DNA from: an uncultured Prevotellaceae bacterium | GTDB lineage: Bacteria > Bacteroidota > Bacteroidia > Bacteroidales > Bacteroidaceae | NCBI GenBank assembly: GCA_902803475.1 | Contig: CADCPZ010000164.1 | Coordinates: 1-39,385, forward strand | Length of the DNA stretch: 39,385 nt | Direction of reading: 5' to 3' | Shown here: piece after piece, positions 13,899 to 23,024 of the stretch | Layout: each line of letters begins with the position of its first letter | How positions within the stretch are numbered: the first letter of the stretch is position 1 | Made by a program: the position numbers and the translations under genes | Notes under the pieces: generated by a model | The model's database searches: none | Seen by the model: only the letters and a program-made list of their open reading frames with translations | What the model was told of the DNA's origin: nothing

Positions 13899-16800
13899 AT
13901 GAGAAAAACAAGATTACTAACTTTGCTCTTACTGCTCATAACCGCAGTAACGGGCGCTTGGGCCGAAGACTCGGAAAATGACCTTGTCGCTGTTGGGCCT
14001 GGCTATACCTTTATAGCCGACAACATTACGAGTAATGGTACTGTGAAACTAGTTGCGAACAAGCTTTATGACGAAGGTCGCATCTTTGCTCCTTCTGCCA
14101 ATTCTGTTGCAACAAACAAGGGTAGCAGTACTATTGCAGGCGTTAGTCATTTAAACAGCTTGCGTCTGAAGAATACTCAAGATCAACTGGTGTTCAAGGT
14201 CAGCGAACCTTGTATCGTAACGTTCTACACTCGGAGCGAGAGTAACCGTGGTATTCAGGTTGGCAGTACCACTGGCGGCACACAGTATGGCACACAGACT
14301 GTAAGTACAACAACGTTCGAGTGTACTATCCCTGAGGCAGGTCTGGTATATCTTTCTTCTTTCGGCGGCGACTTTTACTTTGCCGGTTTTGAGGTAACGG
14401 AAAAGCCCAAAACCGTCTATTTCGACGACACCAGTTCTAACTGGGGAACAGTCAAGGCTTATGCATGGTACAACAATGGTGAAAGTGATATTTCTGTTTC
14501 TGCTGCCTGGCCTGGTGATGATATGACTTATAACAGCTCAACAGGTCTCTATGAGTGGTCTACCACGGGCGATCCCACCAAAATCATCTTCAATAATAGT
14601 ACCGAACAAACCCCCAATTGGGACTTCGTAGACGGTGCCACCTACAATAAGGATGGTAGAATAATGACAGTGACCTTTAAGAACAATGTTGGCTGGGAGA
14701 ATGTTAAGGCCTATGTTTGGACGCCTGGTGATCCTGTAACAAATGAGAAACTTGGCAGCTGGCCTGGTACACCGATGACAGATGAAGGCGAGGGCACATG
14801 GACTATCTCTTTCGCGTCTGCAATCGCTCCTGAAAAAATTATCTTCAACAACGGTAAGGACGGTGATGACAAGAAACAGAGTCCAGACTTGGACTTCGAG
14901 GATGGCAAGACTTACGAGCAGAAGACCTACACCGCAACCTTCACCACCGATGCAGGTTGGGAGACAGTGAAGGCCCACGCGTGGAATGGAGCGACAAATT
15001 ATCTTGGTGAATGGCCTGGTACTGCTCTGACTGCTAATGATGAAGGTGTCTATTCTGTAACCATCAACACCTATGAAGAAGCAGCTCCCGCAAAAATCCA
15101 GTTCAACAATGGCAAGATCGGAGACGACCCATTGAAGGAACAGACCAACGATCAACCCTTCGTAAATGGTAAGGCTTACAAGTATATCACCGCTACCCCG
15201 CTCTATGCAATAGCTTCTACCCAGCCTGCTGTTGCTGCTGGTACAACAGTCGATGTAACAGATAGTGACAACGACGTAGTTGCAACATTGACATACGGTG
15301 TTTCTGGTGGCAAAGCATTTGGTGCGGCAACCGATGGTAACGGTAACAACGATGACTATAAAAAATTTCAATATATGACACAAGGTAATGGCGAAAATGG
15401 TTCTGCTACCGGCGGTACCGTTTACACCATAGTACCTGTTTATAATGGCACCATTACCGTAGGTGTTCGTCTGAATGGTGGAAAACCCTTCTACATTCAG
15501 GAGGATGGAACTTCTATGGAGGGATACAATGGCATCACAATTGCAGAGGCCACCAACACCTCTTACAGTTTCCCAGTAAAGGGTGGAAGCACTTACAAGA
15601 TTTTCTGCACAGGCTCTAAGCTCGGCTTCTTCGGCTTCGATTACGATTACAATAAGATCAAAATCGGAGGATCGATGAATGAATGGAACATGGTTCCCGT
15701 TAATGCAGACAGCTATACGTTCAAGGACCTCGAAGCAGGAACATTATATAAGTTCAAGGTGGTTGACAATGGTGTGTGGAAAGGTTTCACAGATTTGACT
15801 GACGTTGCTGGCGGACTGGATAATGACGAAAGCGACAATATTTGCTTTACGCTGGCCGAGGCTGGTAATGTGACCGTAAACTATAAGTCTGGAGAGTTGT
15901 TTACTGTAGAAGGTAATTTCGTACTTCCGACGGTAGCACTCGCTGGCAGCATGAATGAATGGAGTACAACGGCTAACGTTTTCACGCCTGCAGACGACAA
16001 AAAGACCGCAAGCGTGACCGTTAATTTGGCTAAAGATGATTATGAATTTAAGATGGTTGTTGATGGTAAATGGCTGTCTAGAGAAGGAGAAGGAGGCACT
16101 TCATATGTACTAAAGCGTGGATGGAGAACCGTAGATGGTGTTGACCAGTTAAATAAACCGAACAACATGACGCTGGAGGCAGATGTTACTGGTGACTACA
16201 CTTTCACATGGACGTATGCTACCAATACGTTGACGATAACATTCCCGACTGATCTGACTTTGGACGAGGAAGCTGATAATACCGCAACCCTGACAGAATG
16301 GAACGACATAAGTGCCAACATTACCCTGAAGCGCACGCTGCAGCCTGGTATCTGGAACACCCTCACGCTGCCGTATGACATCCCTGCCGGCTATCTCACC
16401 ATACTGAAAAATTCGACTTATGGTTTTACGGTGAAGGAACTCACCGATGCCTCACTCACCGACGGCACGCTGAACCTCACCTTTGACGACGCTACCAGCA
16501 TCGTGGCTGGCAAGCCCTATCTGGTGAAAGTGAATTCTGTCTATGACTTCTCCACACAGGGCATGTCAAATGTCACCGTGGGCAAGACACTACAGCCCTT
16601 CACCTCTACCTATGTGGACTTCATCCCCACGCTGGGCAAGACCGAAATCACGGGCAGCGATGCGAAAAAGATTCTTTTCATCAGCAACAATACACTGAAG
16701 CATCCTAAAACTCTGCCTGCCAACATGAAGGGTTTCCGTGCATACTTCCAACTGAAGGGTGATGCAGCCAATGCAGCCAGCTTCAACCTCGACTTCGGCA

Positions 16801-16952
16801 ACGGAGAGACGACGGGAATCAACAGCCTCACCTCCGAACCCTCTTCTAATGGTGAAGGAAGTATCTACTCACTCGACGGTCGCCGTCTCAGCGGTAAGCC
16901 TGCTCAGAAGGGCGTATATATCGTGAATGGTAAGAAAATGGTTATTAAGTAA
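13899..16952 (+). CDS. Secreted multimodular carbohydrate-binding protein, starch-binding-module-like, with C-terminal sorting tag
   Basis: 1017 residues with a signal peptide (residues 1-22, ending AWA). Residues 28-167 and about 430-585 are beta-rich regions of unknown family. Between them are three repeats (about 173-252, 255-342, 345-430), each with 'V-K-A-[YH]-[AV]-W', a WPG motif and [IF]-[IQ]-F-N-N; this is the pattern of CBM26-like starch-binding modules. Two GSMNEW modules follow (about 588-675 and 680-775), resembling the AMPK/CBM48 glycogen-binding fold. No catalytic domain was seen. The last residues GVYIVNGKKMVIK match the tag of two other proteins in this window and suggest type IX-type secretion and anchoring. 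It probably holds alpha-glucan at the surface. It is followed 18 bases later by a small peptide gene and is separated from the SusC locus by a terminator. Confidence 0.78.
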   Translation: MRKTRLLTLLLLLITAVTGAWAEDSENDLVAVGPGYTFIADNITSNGTVKLVANKLYDEGRIFAPSANSVATNKGSSTIAGVSHLNSLRLKNTQDQLVFKVSEPCIVTFYTRSESNRGIQVGSTTGGTQYGTQTVSTTTFECTIPEAGLVYLSSFGGDFYFAGFEVTEKPKTVYFDDTSSNWGTVKAYAWYNNGESDISVSAAWPGDDMTYNSSTGLYEWSTTGDPTKIIFNNSTEQTPNWDFVDGATYNKDGRIMTVTFKNNVGWENVKAYVWTPGDPVTNEKLGSWPGTPMTDEGEGTWTISFASAIAPEKIIFNNGKDGDDKKQSPDLDFEDGKTYEQKTYTATFTTDAGWETVKAHAWNGATNYLGEWPGTALTANDEGVYSVTINTYEEAAPAKIQFNNGKIGDDPLKEQTNDQPFVNGKAYKYITATPLYAIASTQPAVAAGTTVDVTDSDNDVVATLTYGVSGGKAFGAATDGNGNNDDYKKFQYMTQGNGENGSATGGTVYTIVPVYNGTITVGVRLNGGKPFYIQEDGTSMEGYNGITIAEATNTSYSFPVKGGSTYKIFCTGSKLGFFGFDYDYNKIKIGGSMNEWNMVPVNADSYTFKDLEAGTLYKFKVVDNGVWKGFTDLTDVAGGLDNDESDNICFTLAEAGNVTVNYKSGELFTVEGNFVLPTVALAGSMNEWSTTANVFTPADDKKTASVTVNLAKDDYEFKMVVDGKWLSREGEGGTSYVLKRGWRTVDGVDQLNKPNNMTLEADVTGDYTFTWTYATNTLTITFPTDLTLDEEADNTATLTEWNDISANITLKRTLQPGIWNTLTLPYDIPAGYLTILKNSTYGFTVKELTDASLTDGTLNLTFDDATSIVAGKPYLVKVNSVYDFSTQGMSNVTVGKTLQPFTSTYVDFIPTLGKTEITGSDAKKILFISNNTLKHPKTLPANMKGFRAYFQLKGDAANAASFNLDFGNGETTGINSLTSEPSSNGEGSIYSLDGRRLSGKPAQKGVYIVNGKKMVIK

Positions 16953-16970
16953 AGTATGGAGGACACAAAA

Positions 16971-17192
16971 ATGAAGAAAGAATATATAAAGCCCGCTATG
17001 CTGGTGGTTCTCATGAGTGCTCGTCAGCAGATGTTGGCAGGTTCTTTAACAAACGTTACTACCACGAACCTTGACCCCGTCATAAACTATAATCCCACGG
17101 ATCCTGGTGTTAACCCTTGGGACGAAGCCCAGAGCCGCGAAATGACGTTTGACGAGGAAGAGGAAGACGATTTCGAGGATGACATCGTGTAA
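16971..17192 (+). CDS. Small KKxYI-type protein with acidic tail, unknown function
   Basis: 73 residues. I chose the ATG at MKKEYIKPAML because GGAGG lies 8 bases before it; an ATG 15 bases upstream overlaps that site. Three parts can be seen: a basic start (KKEYIKP), a hydrophobic stretch ending in MLAGS near residue 25, and a tail rich in Asp and Glu (FDEEEEDDFEDDIV). There is no lipobox and no clear signal peptidase site. Downstream is a strong terminator, so it is the last gene of a two-gene unit with the starch-binding-like protein. A second gene of the same build lies behind another tagged protein at 37161-37357. It could be a modified-peptide precursor, a partner of secretion or an anchor. 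No function is assigned. Confidence 0.72.
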   Translation: MKKEYIKPAMLVVLMSARQQMLAGSLTNVTTTNLDPVINYNPTDPGVNPWDEAQSREMTFDEEEEDDFEDDIV

Positions 17193-17213
17193 TACGATGG
17201 ATATCAAGCAGCA

Positions 17214-17245
17214 GAAGGCACCTTCGGGTGCCTTCTTTGTTTTTA
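17214..17245 (+). terminator. Rho-independent terminator
   Basis: GAAGGCACC, loop TTCG, GGTGCCTTC, then TTTGTTTTTAT: a perfect 9-bp stem with a stable tetraloop and a T tract. It ends the starch-binding-like / small-protein unit. Confidence 0.95.
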
Positions 17246-17248
17246 TAA

Positions 17249-17290
17249 AAGCCCCCCTCCTGCTCCCCCCTGAAGGGGGAGAGAGAAGAT
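17249..17290 (-). repeat. GC-rich palindromic element after the terminator
   Basis: CCCCCTTCAGGGGG core (minus strand CTCTCCCCCTTCAGGGGG) with a GGAGGGGGGC tail. Same design as the elements in gmk and gpmI but more diverged. Not translated here. Confidence 0.7.
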
Positions 17291-17359
17291 TGTTTTGGAC
17301 GGATATAAAATAAATCGGGATTTATTTTGTTTTCTCTTCGCTTAATCGAAATTTTACAC

Positions 17360-17367
17360 TATCTTTG
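17360..17367 (+). promoter_or_regulatory. -7 box of the small orphan gene
   Basis: TATCTTTG, 23 bases before the ATG. The -33 region is weak: TTCG at about 19 bases spacing. Confidence 0.55.
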
Positions 17368-17390
17368 CACTGTTAAACATAAATGATAAT

Positions 17391-17615
17391 ATGATGGAAG
17401 CAATAACCTTCACTCCGGCACAAGTACAAATACTCAATTTGGTATCCCGCATCAGGACAACCGTAGGCTTGGAAAAGTTGCGTCAACAGTTGGCTGCGTT
17501 CTATGCCAAACAGATTGATGAAGAGATGGACGCGCTTTGGGAGAATGGCCAGTTCGATGAGAAGCGTATGCAGGAACTGCGAGGCTCTCATTTCCGCACA
17601 CCTTATAATAAATAA
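17391..17615 (+). CDS. Small orphan protein, possibly antitoxin-like
   Basis: 74 residues, cytoplasmic and mostly helical, with no signal peptide. The visible pattern is FTPAQVQILNLVSRI at residues 7-21, a central helix KLRQQLAAFYAKQIDEEMD, then LWENGQFD and a closing RTPYNK. I recall similar small Bacteroidales proteins encoded directly in front of PIN-domain toxins, which would make this an antitoxin. No PIN gene follows here: the next 460 bases are non-coding. It has its own promoter box and its 3' end overlaps a hairpin, so it is a single-gene unit. It may be a solitary antitoxin left after toxin loss; the call is tentative, but that the gene is real is fairly clear. Confidence 0.6.
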   Translation: MMEAITFTPAQVQILNLVSRIRTTVGLEKLRQQLAAFYAKQIDEEMDALWENGQFDEKRMQELRGSHFRTPYNK

Positions 17616-17683
17616 CGCGCGTAAATATATAATAAGGTGTAAAAGGACGGAAAAACACATTGTATGTGAAACTCTGTTTTTCC
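17598..17683 (+). terminator. Two hairpins after the small orphan gene
   Basis: ACACCTTAT (17598-17606) pairs with ATAAGGTGT (17632-17640) across the stop codon. Next, GGAAAAAC (17649-17656) pairs with GTTTTTCC (17676-17683), with CACAT/ATGTG nested inside. Neither is followed by a clean T tract, so termination is likely but not proven. Confidence 0.5.
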
Positions 17684-17859
17684 ATGTTAAGAAACGGCTT
17701 GCTGAACACAGAATCGTACTTTGCCGGTTTTTGCACAAAACACGAAAAATGTGCAGGTAAACATTTGAAAAACAACAATTTACATTGAATGTTTGCTAAA
17801 AAGTAACAAAGTGTAAGTATTAAAAAATGTTTATTTCTGAGTGTTTTTTATAATTTTTC
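17684..17859. other. Non-coding stretch before the SusC promoter, no gene seen
   Basis: AT-rich, with no credible open frame on either strand and no recognisable RNA gene or further promoter consensus. Confidence 0.55.
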
Positions 17860-17890
17860 TTGTTGAAGCAGTTTATTTGATTTACTTTTG
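17860..17890 (+). promoter_or_regulatory. Promoter of the SusC/SusD operon
   Basis: TTG at 17860-17862, 20 bases, then TACTTTTG at 17883-17890, matching TAnnTTTG. It predicts a leader of about 180 bases. Confidence 0.65.
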
Positions 17891-17897
17891 CATCTTG

Positions 17898-18078
17898 TTA
17901 TAAAGTGGGTCTAAATCTCATCACCTCTTCGAAAGAGGGCTGAAATAGTTCGCATTTTGAAAGGAAATCGGAAAAACTCACATCATTGAGGAATCGTTAC
18001 GATGTGGCTCTGGACCCTGAATGAAGCCAAAGGAGACAGTAGAAAATTATATATTTTTAAATTTAAAGAGAGAGTTTT
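17898..18078 (+). promoter_or_regulatory. Long structured 5' leader of the SusC mRNA
   Basis: About 180 bases between the predicted start point and the SusC ATG. It holds CCTCTT-CGA-AAGAGG (17924-17938) and an inverted pair CACATC (17979-17984) / GATGTG (18001-18006), and then becomes A/T-rich and unstructured near the ATG. No known riboswitch was recognised. Confidence 0.4.
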
Positions 18079-21000
18079 ATGATTAAAAAATTAACAATGA
18101 TTTTTGCCGGCCTGTTCCTGTCAGTAGGAATGGCACTGGCACAAATGCAGGTTACTGGTACCGTAGTGTCTCAGGAAGACGACCAGCCGGTTATCGGTGC
18201 GACCATTCAGGTTCCCGGAACACAGATAGGTGCAGTGACTAACATTGACGGAAAGTTTTCTTTGACTCTTCCGGCAGGAAAGAAAACATTGCGAATAACC
18301 TATGTTGGTATGGAGCCTCTTGAAGTGAGCGCTCGTCCTAACATGCGTATCGTGCTGACAAGCGACCAGAAGGCTCTTGACGAGGTGATGGTTGTTGCCT
18401 ATGGTACCGCAAAGAAATCCACCTTTACGGGTTCTGCCACAGTTGTCGGTTCTGATGAAATTGGCAAGGTTCAGGTAACGAATGCCGTTGACGCTTTGAA
18501 GGGTAAGGTTTCTGGTGTTCAGATTTACTCTGCTTCAGGTCAGCCTGGCTCTACTCCAACCATTCGTATTCGTGGTATCAACTCACTGAATGCCGGCAAT
18601 GGCCCGCTGATTGTTGTTGACGGATCACCTTACGACGGTTCTCTGAACGACATCAACCCGATCGACGTTGAGAGCATGACCGTATTGAAAGATGCTGCTT
18701 CTACAGCATTGTACGGTGCTCGTGGTGGTAATGGTGTCATCTTGATTACTACAAAGAGTGCCAAGAAAGGCAAGGATGCTGTTATTACGGTTGATGCAAA
18801 GTTAGGTGCTAACCACCGCGCTACTCCTAACTATGAAATGATTACCAGTCCTGCCAAATACTATGAGATGTGGTATCAGGGATTGTATAACTATGCTTCC
18901 AATACCTTTGGATATAGTCCTGAGGCAGCATGGCAATTTGCCAATGAGAACCTGACACAGGGTAACTCATACGGTCTTGGATACAATGTCTATACCGTAC
19001 CGGAAGGTCAGGCAATGATTGGTACCAACGGCAAGCTGAACCCGCATGCTACTTTGGGTAGTTTCGTTAATTACAATGGTAACGACTATTATCTGACTCC
19101 TGACGACTGGACGGATGCTACCTACAGAACATCACTCCGTCAGGATTATACCATCAGTGCTTCTGCCGCTTCTGAACGCAGCACATTCTATGCTTCTGTA
19201 AACTACTTGAACAACAAGGGTATTACACCTCAATCAAGTTACGAGCGTTTTACAGCACGTATGAATGCAGACTACCAGGTTAAATCATGGTTAAAGCTCG
19301 GTATGAATATGTCTTATGGTCACTCTAACCGTGACGTTGTAGATGGTGAAGGTGACGAAGGTAGCACTGGTAATATGTTTGCCATGACAACCATCGCTCC
19401 TATCTATCCTGTTTACATCCGCGACGCAATGGGTAACATCATTTATGATGAGAATTCCCGCCTCAATCTCTATGACTATGGTGATGGTTCTATCATCGGT
19501 CTGTCTCGTCCGTATCTTGGTGGTGGTAACCAGTTGTCAGCTGCACAACTCAACCTGAACCACGTCCGTCGTAACATCTTCAACGGTACTGGTACAGTTG
19601 AAATTCGTCTGCCTTATGGCTTCACGGTATCAACAATCAGCAACTACTATTTGAATGAAGGCCGTTCGCAGTCAACAACCAACCCATTCTTCGGACAGTA
19701 TGCACCTTCAAAGGGTATCATCACTGTTGAGCACGACCGCACTTGGAGCTTCAACCAGCAGCAGCGTTTGAACTGGCACAAGGTATTCGGCAAGCATGAC
19801 GTCGAGGTGATGGCTGCTCACGAGTACTATCGTCTGACCAGCGACGACCTGTTGGGTAAGAGAAGTAAGATGTTCTCTCCATACTACTATGAGTTGTCTG
19901 GTGCCGTAAAGGTTGACAATACCAACTCTTCATCATCGAAATATAACACCGAGTCTTGGCTGGGTCGTGCAATGTACAACTACGACAACCGTTACTTCGG
20001 TCAGGTTTCATTCGTTCACGAGGCCTCTTCAATGTTTGATCCTGAATACCGTTGGGGTAACTTCTGGTCAGTCAGTGCTGGTTGGAATATCAACAAGGAG
20101 AAGTGGTTCACTGCAGACTGGGTTGACGAGTTGAAGTTCAAGGTTTCTTATGGTGAGAACGGTAACGACAACGTTGCTGCTTATCGCTACATCACCTATT
20201 ATAATATTGTAAACTCTAACGACAACGTATCTTTGACCCCAGCTGCTTATGGAAACAAGAAACTGTCTTGGGAAAAGAACGGTAAGTTCAATATTGGTTT
20301 TGACTTCTCATTCTTCAATGGTCGCTTGGATGGAGGTTTCGAATACTATGCCAACCGTACCATCGACATGATTCAGGCTATGCCATTGCCTTATACCTTT
20401 GGTTACACCAGCTACTTGGATAACATCGGTAACATGACCAACAGAGGTTTCGAAATGAACGTTCGCGGCGACATGATCCGCAACAAGGATCTCACTTGGT
20501 CTGCTTATGTGAACTTCACCACCAACACCAACAAGGTGACCAAGCTGGCTGAATCAGCTAAGCGTATGTACATTGGTGGTGGTTACATGGGTAACTATGC
20601 TGGTAACTACCTGAAGGCTGAGGGCCTTTCTGCTTACACCTTCTACATGCCGAAGTTTGCCGGTCTGAACGAAGAGGGTAAATCACTTTGGTACAAGGAA
20701 GTATGGGCACAGGATGCTACTGGTGAATATATGAAGAATCCTGATGGAACCTATATTGTTGAAGACATCGTGACAACAGACCAGTACTCTGATGCTACAG
20801 TATTTGCTTGCAAGGACGCGCTGCCTGATGTATATGGTGGTTTCGGTACCAGCCTGGCATGGAAAGGTATCGACTTCAGTGTTGACTTCACATACCAGTT
20901 GGGTGGTTATGTTTATGACGGCACCTATGCCTCTCTGATGGGTTGTAGCGCTGGTAGAGGTATCCACGTTGATATGCTGAATGCATGGACTCCTACTAAC

Positions 21001-21303
21001 ACAGAAACAAACATTCCACGTTGGCAGTTCAATGACGACCGTATGAATGCACAGTCAGACCGCTGGCTTATCGGTGCTTCTTACCTGACCTTGCAGAATA
21101 TCACGCTTGGTTACACTCTTCCGAAACAGTGGACATCAAAAATTGGTATCAGCAAAGTACGCGTTTACTGCGTAGCTGACAATATCTGGACATGGTCTAA
21201 GCGCCAGGGTCTCGACCCACGCCAGAGCATTACCGGTGCAGCATCATCTGCATACTACAGCTCTGTAAGAACCATCTCTGGAGGTATCACAGTAACCTTC
21301 TAA
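18079..21303 (+). CDS. SusC/RagA-family TonB-linked outer-membrane transporter
   Basis: 1074 residues with a signal peptide (residues 1-21, ALA then Q). Next is a carboxypeptidase-regulatory-like domain (about 24-95: VTGTVVSQEDDQPVIGATI ... YVGMEPLEV). A TonB-box-like stretch follows (DEVMVVAYGT), then the plug (about 115-230, with the RIRGINSLNAGNGPLIVVDG and LYGARGGNGVILITTK blocks). The remainder is a 22-strand barrel ending in the aromatic ITVTF. SusC proteins import oligosaccharides or peptides together with a SusD lid. The partner SusD lies 56 bases downstream, then a third lipoprotein and a metalloprotease, so a peptide substrate is favoured, as for RagAB. No regulator gene (SusR, hybrid two-component or anti-sigma) is adjacent. 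Confidence 0.96.
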   Translation: MIKKLTMIFAGLFLSVGMALAQMQVTGTVVSQEDDQPVIGATIQVPGTQIGAVTNIDGKFSLTLPAGKKTLRITYVGMEPLEVSARPNMRIVLTSDQKALDEVMVVAYGTAKKSTFTGSATVVGSDEIGKVQVTNAVDALKGKVSGVQIYSASGQPGSTPTIRIRGINSLNAGNGPLIVVDGSPYDGSLNDINPIDVESMTVLKDAASTALYGARGGNGVILITTKSAKKGKDAVITVDAKLGANHRATPNYEMITSPAKYYEMWYQGLYNYASNTFGYSPEAAWQFANENLTQGNSYGLGYNVYTVPEGQAMIGTNGKLNPHATLGSFVNYNGNDYYLTPDDWTDATYRTSLRQDYTISASAASERSTFYASVNYLNNKGITPQSSYERFTARMNADYQVKSWLKLGMNMSYGHSNRDVVDGEGDEGSTGNMFAMTTIAPIYPVYIRDAMGNIIYDENSRLNLYDYGDGSIIGLSRPYLGGGNQLSAAQLNLNHVRRNIFNGTGTVEIRLPYGFTVSTISNYYLNEGRSQSTTNPFFGQYAPSKGIITVEHDRTWSFNQQQRLNWHKVFGKHDVEVMAAHEYYRLTSDDLLGKRSKMFSPYYYELSGAVKVDNTNSSSSKYNTESWLGRAMYNYDNRYFGQVSFVHEASSMFDPEYRWGNFWSVSAGWNINKEKWFTADWVDELKFKVSYGENGNDNVAAYRYITYYNIVNSNDNVSLTPAAYGNKKLSWEKNGKFNIGFDFSFFNGRLDGGFEYYANRTIDMIQAMPLPYTFGYTSYLDNIGNMTNRGFEMNVRGDMIRNKDLTWSAYVNFTTNTNKVTKLAESAKRMYIGGGYMGNYAGNYLKAEGLSAYTFYMPKFAGLNEEGKSLWYKEVWAQDATGEYMKNPDGTYIVEDIVTTDQYSDATVFACKDALPDVYGGFGTSLAWKGIDFSVDFTYQLGGYVYDGTYASLMGCSAGRGIHVDMLNAWTPTNTETNIPRWQFNDDRMNAQSDRWLIGASYLTLQNITLGYTLPKQWTSKIGISKVRVYCVADNIWTWSKRQGLDPRQSITGAASSAYYSSVRTISGGITVTF

Positions 21304-21359
21304 TAAGAAGCGTGGTTTAATAAAATACATCATCAATATAACAAATTCATTTCAAGACA

Positions 21360-22991
21360 ATGAAGAAAATCAAAATATTCACAAGTTTAGCAGTGGCTCT
21401 GCTCGCATGCTCCACTTTCACCAGCTGTGTGGAAGAAACGGAACCTGCCAACGGTATTGCCACTGAAAAGCAGGTTGGTGAGTCTTCAAATGCCACTGAG
21501 GCGCTCGTTCTGGCTATGCCTGCTTATTGCCACACCATTATGTGGGATGACCGTCACTGCTGTTTCGGTTATGGCTCTATGATGCACATCCGTGACCTTC
21601 AGACTGGAGATTTGGCTATGCAGTACAGTCCTTCGGGTTATGACTCATGGTTCTATAATTGGTCACGCAACAAGTACATGGGCCAGGACTACTTCTACGC
21701 TCAGTATCTGTGGATTTATTACTGGAAGTTCGTACAGACTACCAACAATGTGATTGCTGCCATCAATCCTGATAATGCAACGTCAGAACAGTTGGGATGG
21801 CTGGGATCAGCCTATGCTTACCGTGCTATGTTGTATCTGGATCTGGCTCAGATGTATGAGTTCTTGCCTAACGATAAGACCAGTAGCATTAACGAAGACG
21901 GCAACGACGTGGCAGGACTTACTGTTCCTATCGTCAAAGCAGGTATGAGTGAAGCTGAAGCACGAAACAACCCACGTGTTCCACACGCTGAAATGTTCGC
22001 TTTCATTGAGGAAGACCTCAATACAGCTGAAAAGTATATTGAAAACCTCACCAATACCAACGGCAAGATTCTTCCCGACCTGGCTTGTGCCTATGGTTTG
22101 AAGGCTCGTCTCTATTTGTGGGATGGACAGTATGCACTGGCTAAGGAGTATGCACGTAAGGCTATCAATGCTTCTTCCGTTGGTCCAATGAGTAAGGAAG
22201 AGTGTCTGGACGTTATTAACGGTTTCAACATTACCTCTCCTTGGATGTGGGGAGCACAGCAAACGACGACTTCCTCAACGGTACTCACAGGTATTATCAA
22301 CTGGACTTCATGGATGAGTCCTGAAACAAGATTCGGCTATGCTGGCTATGCCATCGCAAAGGTATTCCCGAAGATTGACCGTAAAATGTATGAGCGTATC
22401 GGCGATACCGACTTCCGCAAACTGTGGTTCGTGGCTCCAGCAGGTTCTGAACTCGAAGACCAGGTGCGTTACTTAGACCCGGAGACGAAGGGTGCCATTG
22501 CTGAATATTCAGCCCTGAAGTTCCGTCCAGGTAGTGGTAATGCAGACGATTCTACCATTGGTTCTGCTACTGCCTATCCGCTGATGCGTGTAGAAGAGAT
22601 GTACTTCATCGAGGCTGAGGCTGCTGCCCATTTGGACGCTGCTCAAGGAGCAGCGCTGCTCACAGACTTCATGAAGAAGTATCGTGATCCTAATTATGTA
22701 TGTCCTGTAAGTTCTACGGATGACGTTGTTGAAGAAATTGTCTTCCAGAAGCGCGTTGAACTCTGGGGTGAAGGTCAGTCCTTCTTCGATATCAAGCGTC
22801 TGAACTACTCTGTTACACGTGGTTACGTCGGCACCAACTTCAGTGATGATTTGGCTCGTCTGAACACCAACGGCCGTCCTGCATGGATGAACTGGGTAAT
22901 CGTTCAGATTGAAGAAGAGAACAATGAAGCTTTGGTTGGTATGAACAACCCGGATCCTTCCGACTTATACACACCTTGGGTAGCTCAGTAA
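21360..22991 (+). CDS. SusD/RagB-family surface lipoprotein
   Basis: 543 residues. The lipoprotein signal has two possible Cys: LLAC at 17 and FTSC at 23. The second is followed by VEETE, an acidic stretch like the Bacteroidetes lipoprotein export signal, so Cys23 and surface display are likely. The helical TPR-like core shows the usual SusD blocks: LGWLGSAYAYRAMLYLDLAQ near residue 150, a middle segment with 'ARLYLWDGQYALAKEYARKA', and the closing 'RVEEMYFIEAEAAAH' and ELWGEGQSFFDIKRL. SusD caps the SusC channel and captures ligand. Co-transcribed with SusC (56-base gap). It is a typical member, with nothing truncated. Confidence 0.96.
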   Translation: MKKIKIFTSLAVALLACSTFTSCVEETEPANGIATEKQVGESSNATEALVLAMPAYCHTIMWDDRHCCFGYGSMMHIRDLQTGDLAMQYSPSGYDSWFYNWSRNKYMGQDYFYAQYLWIYYWKFVQTTNNVIAAINPDNATSEQLGWLGSAYAYRAMLYLDLAQMYEFLPNDKTSSINEDGNDVAGLTVPIVKAGMSEAEARNNPRVPHAEMFAFIEEDLNTAEKYIENLTNTNGKILPDLACAYGLKARLYLWDGQYALAKEYARKAINASSVGPMSKEECLDVINGFNITSPWMWGAQQTTTSSTVLTGIINWTSWMSPETRFGYAGYAIAKVFPKIDRKMYERIGDTDFRKLWFVAPAGSELEDQVRYLDPETKGAIAEYSALKFRPGSGNADDSTIGSATAYPLMRVEEMYFIEAEAAAHLDAAQGAALLTDFMKKYRDPNYVCPVSSTDDVVEEIVFQKRVELWGEGQSFFDIKRLNYSVTRGYVGTNFSDDLARLNTNGRPAWMNWVIVQIEEENNEALVGMNNPDPSDLYTPWVAQ

Positions 22992-23024
22992 TTTATGATT
23001 CTATCAATAATAAAAATGAACATT

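Noticed and set aside
14538..15383. 281-codon open frame on the minus strand
   Set aside because: It lies wholly opposite the repeat modules of the starch-binding-like gene, has no ribosome binding site or promoter, and its Cys/Ile-rich reading resembles no family.
17249..17290. GC-rich palindrome as a second terminator
   Set aside because: It has no T tract after the stem on the plus strand and matches the repeat family; the real terminator is at 17214-17245.
17898..18078. Possible known riboswitch before SusC
   Set aside because: I could match the stems to no known class, and SusC loci are not usual riboswitch targets; kept only as an unassigned leader.
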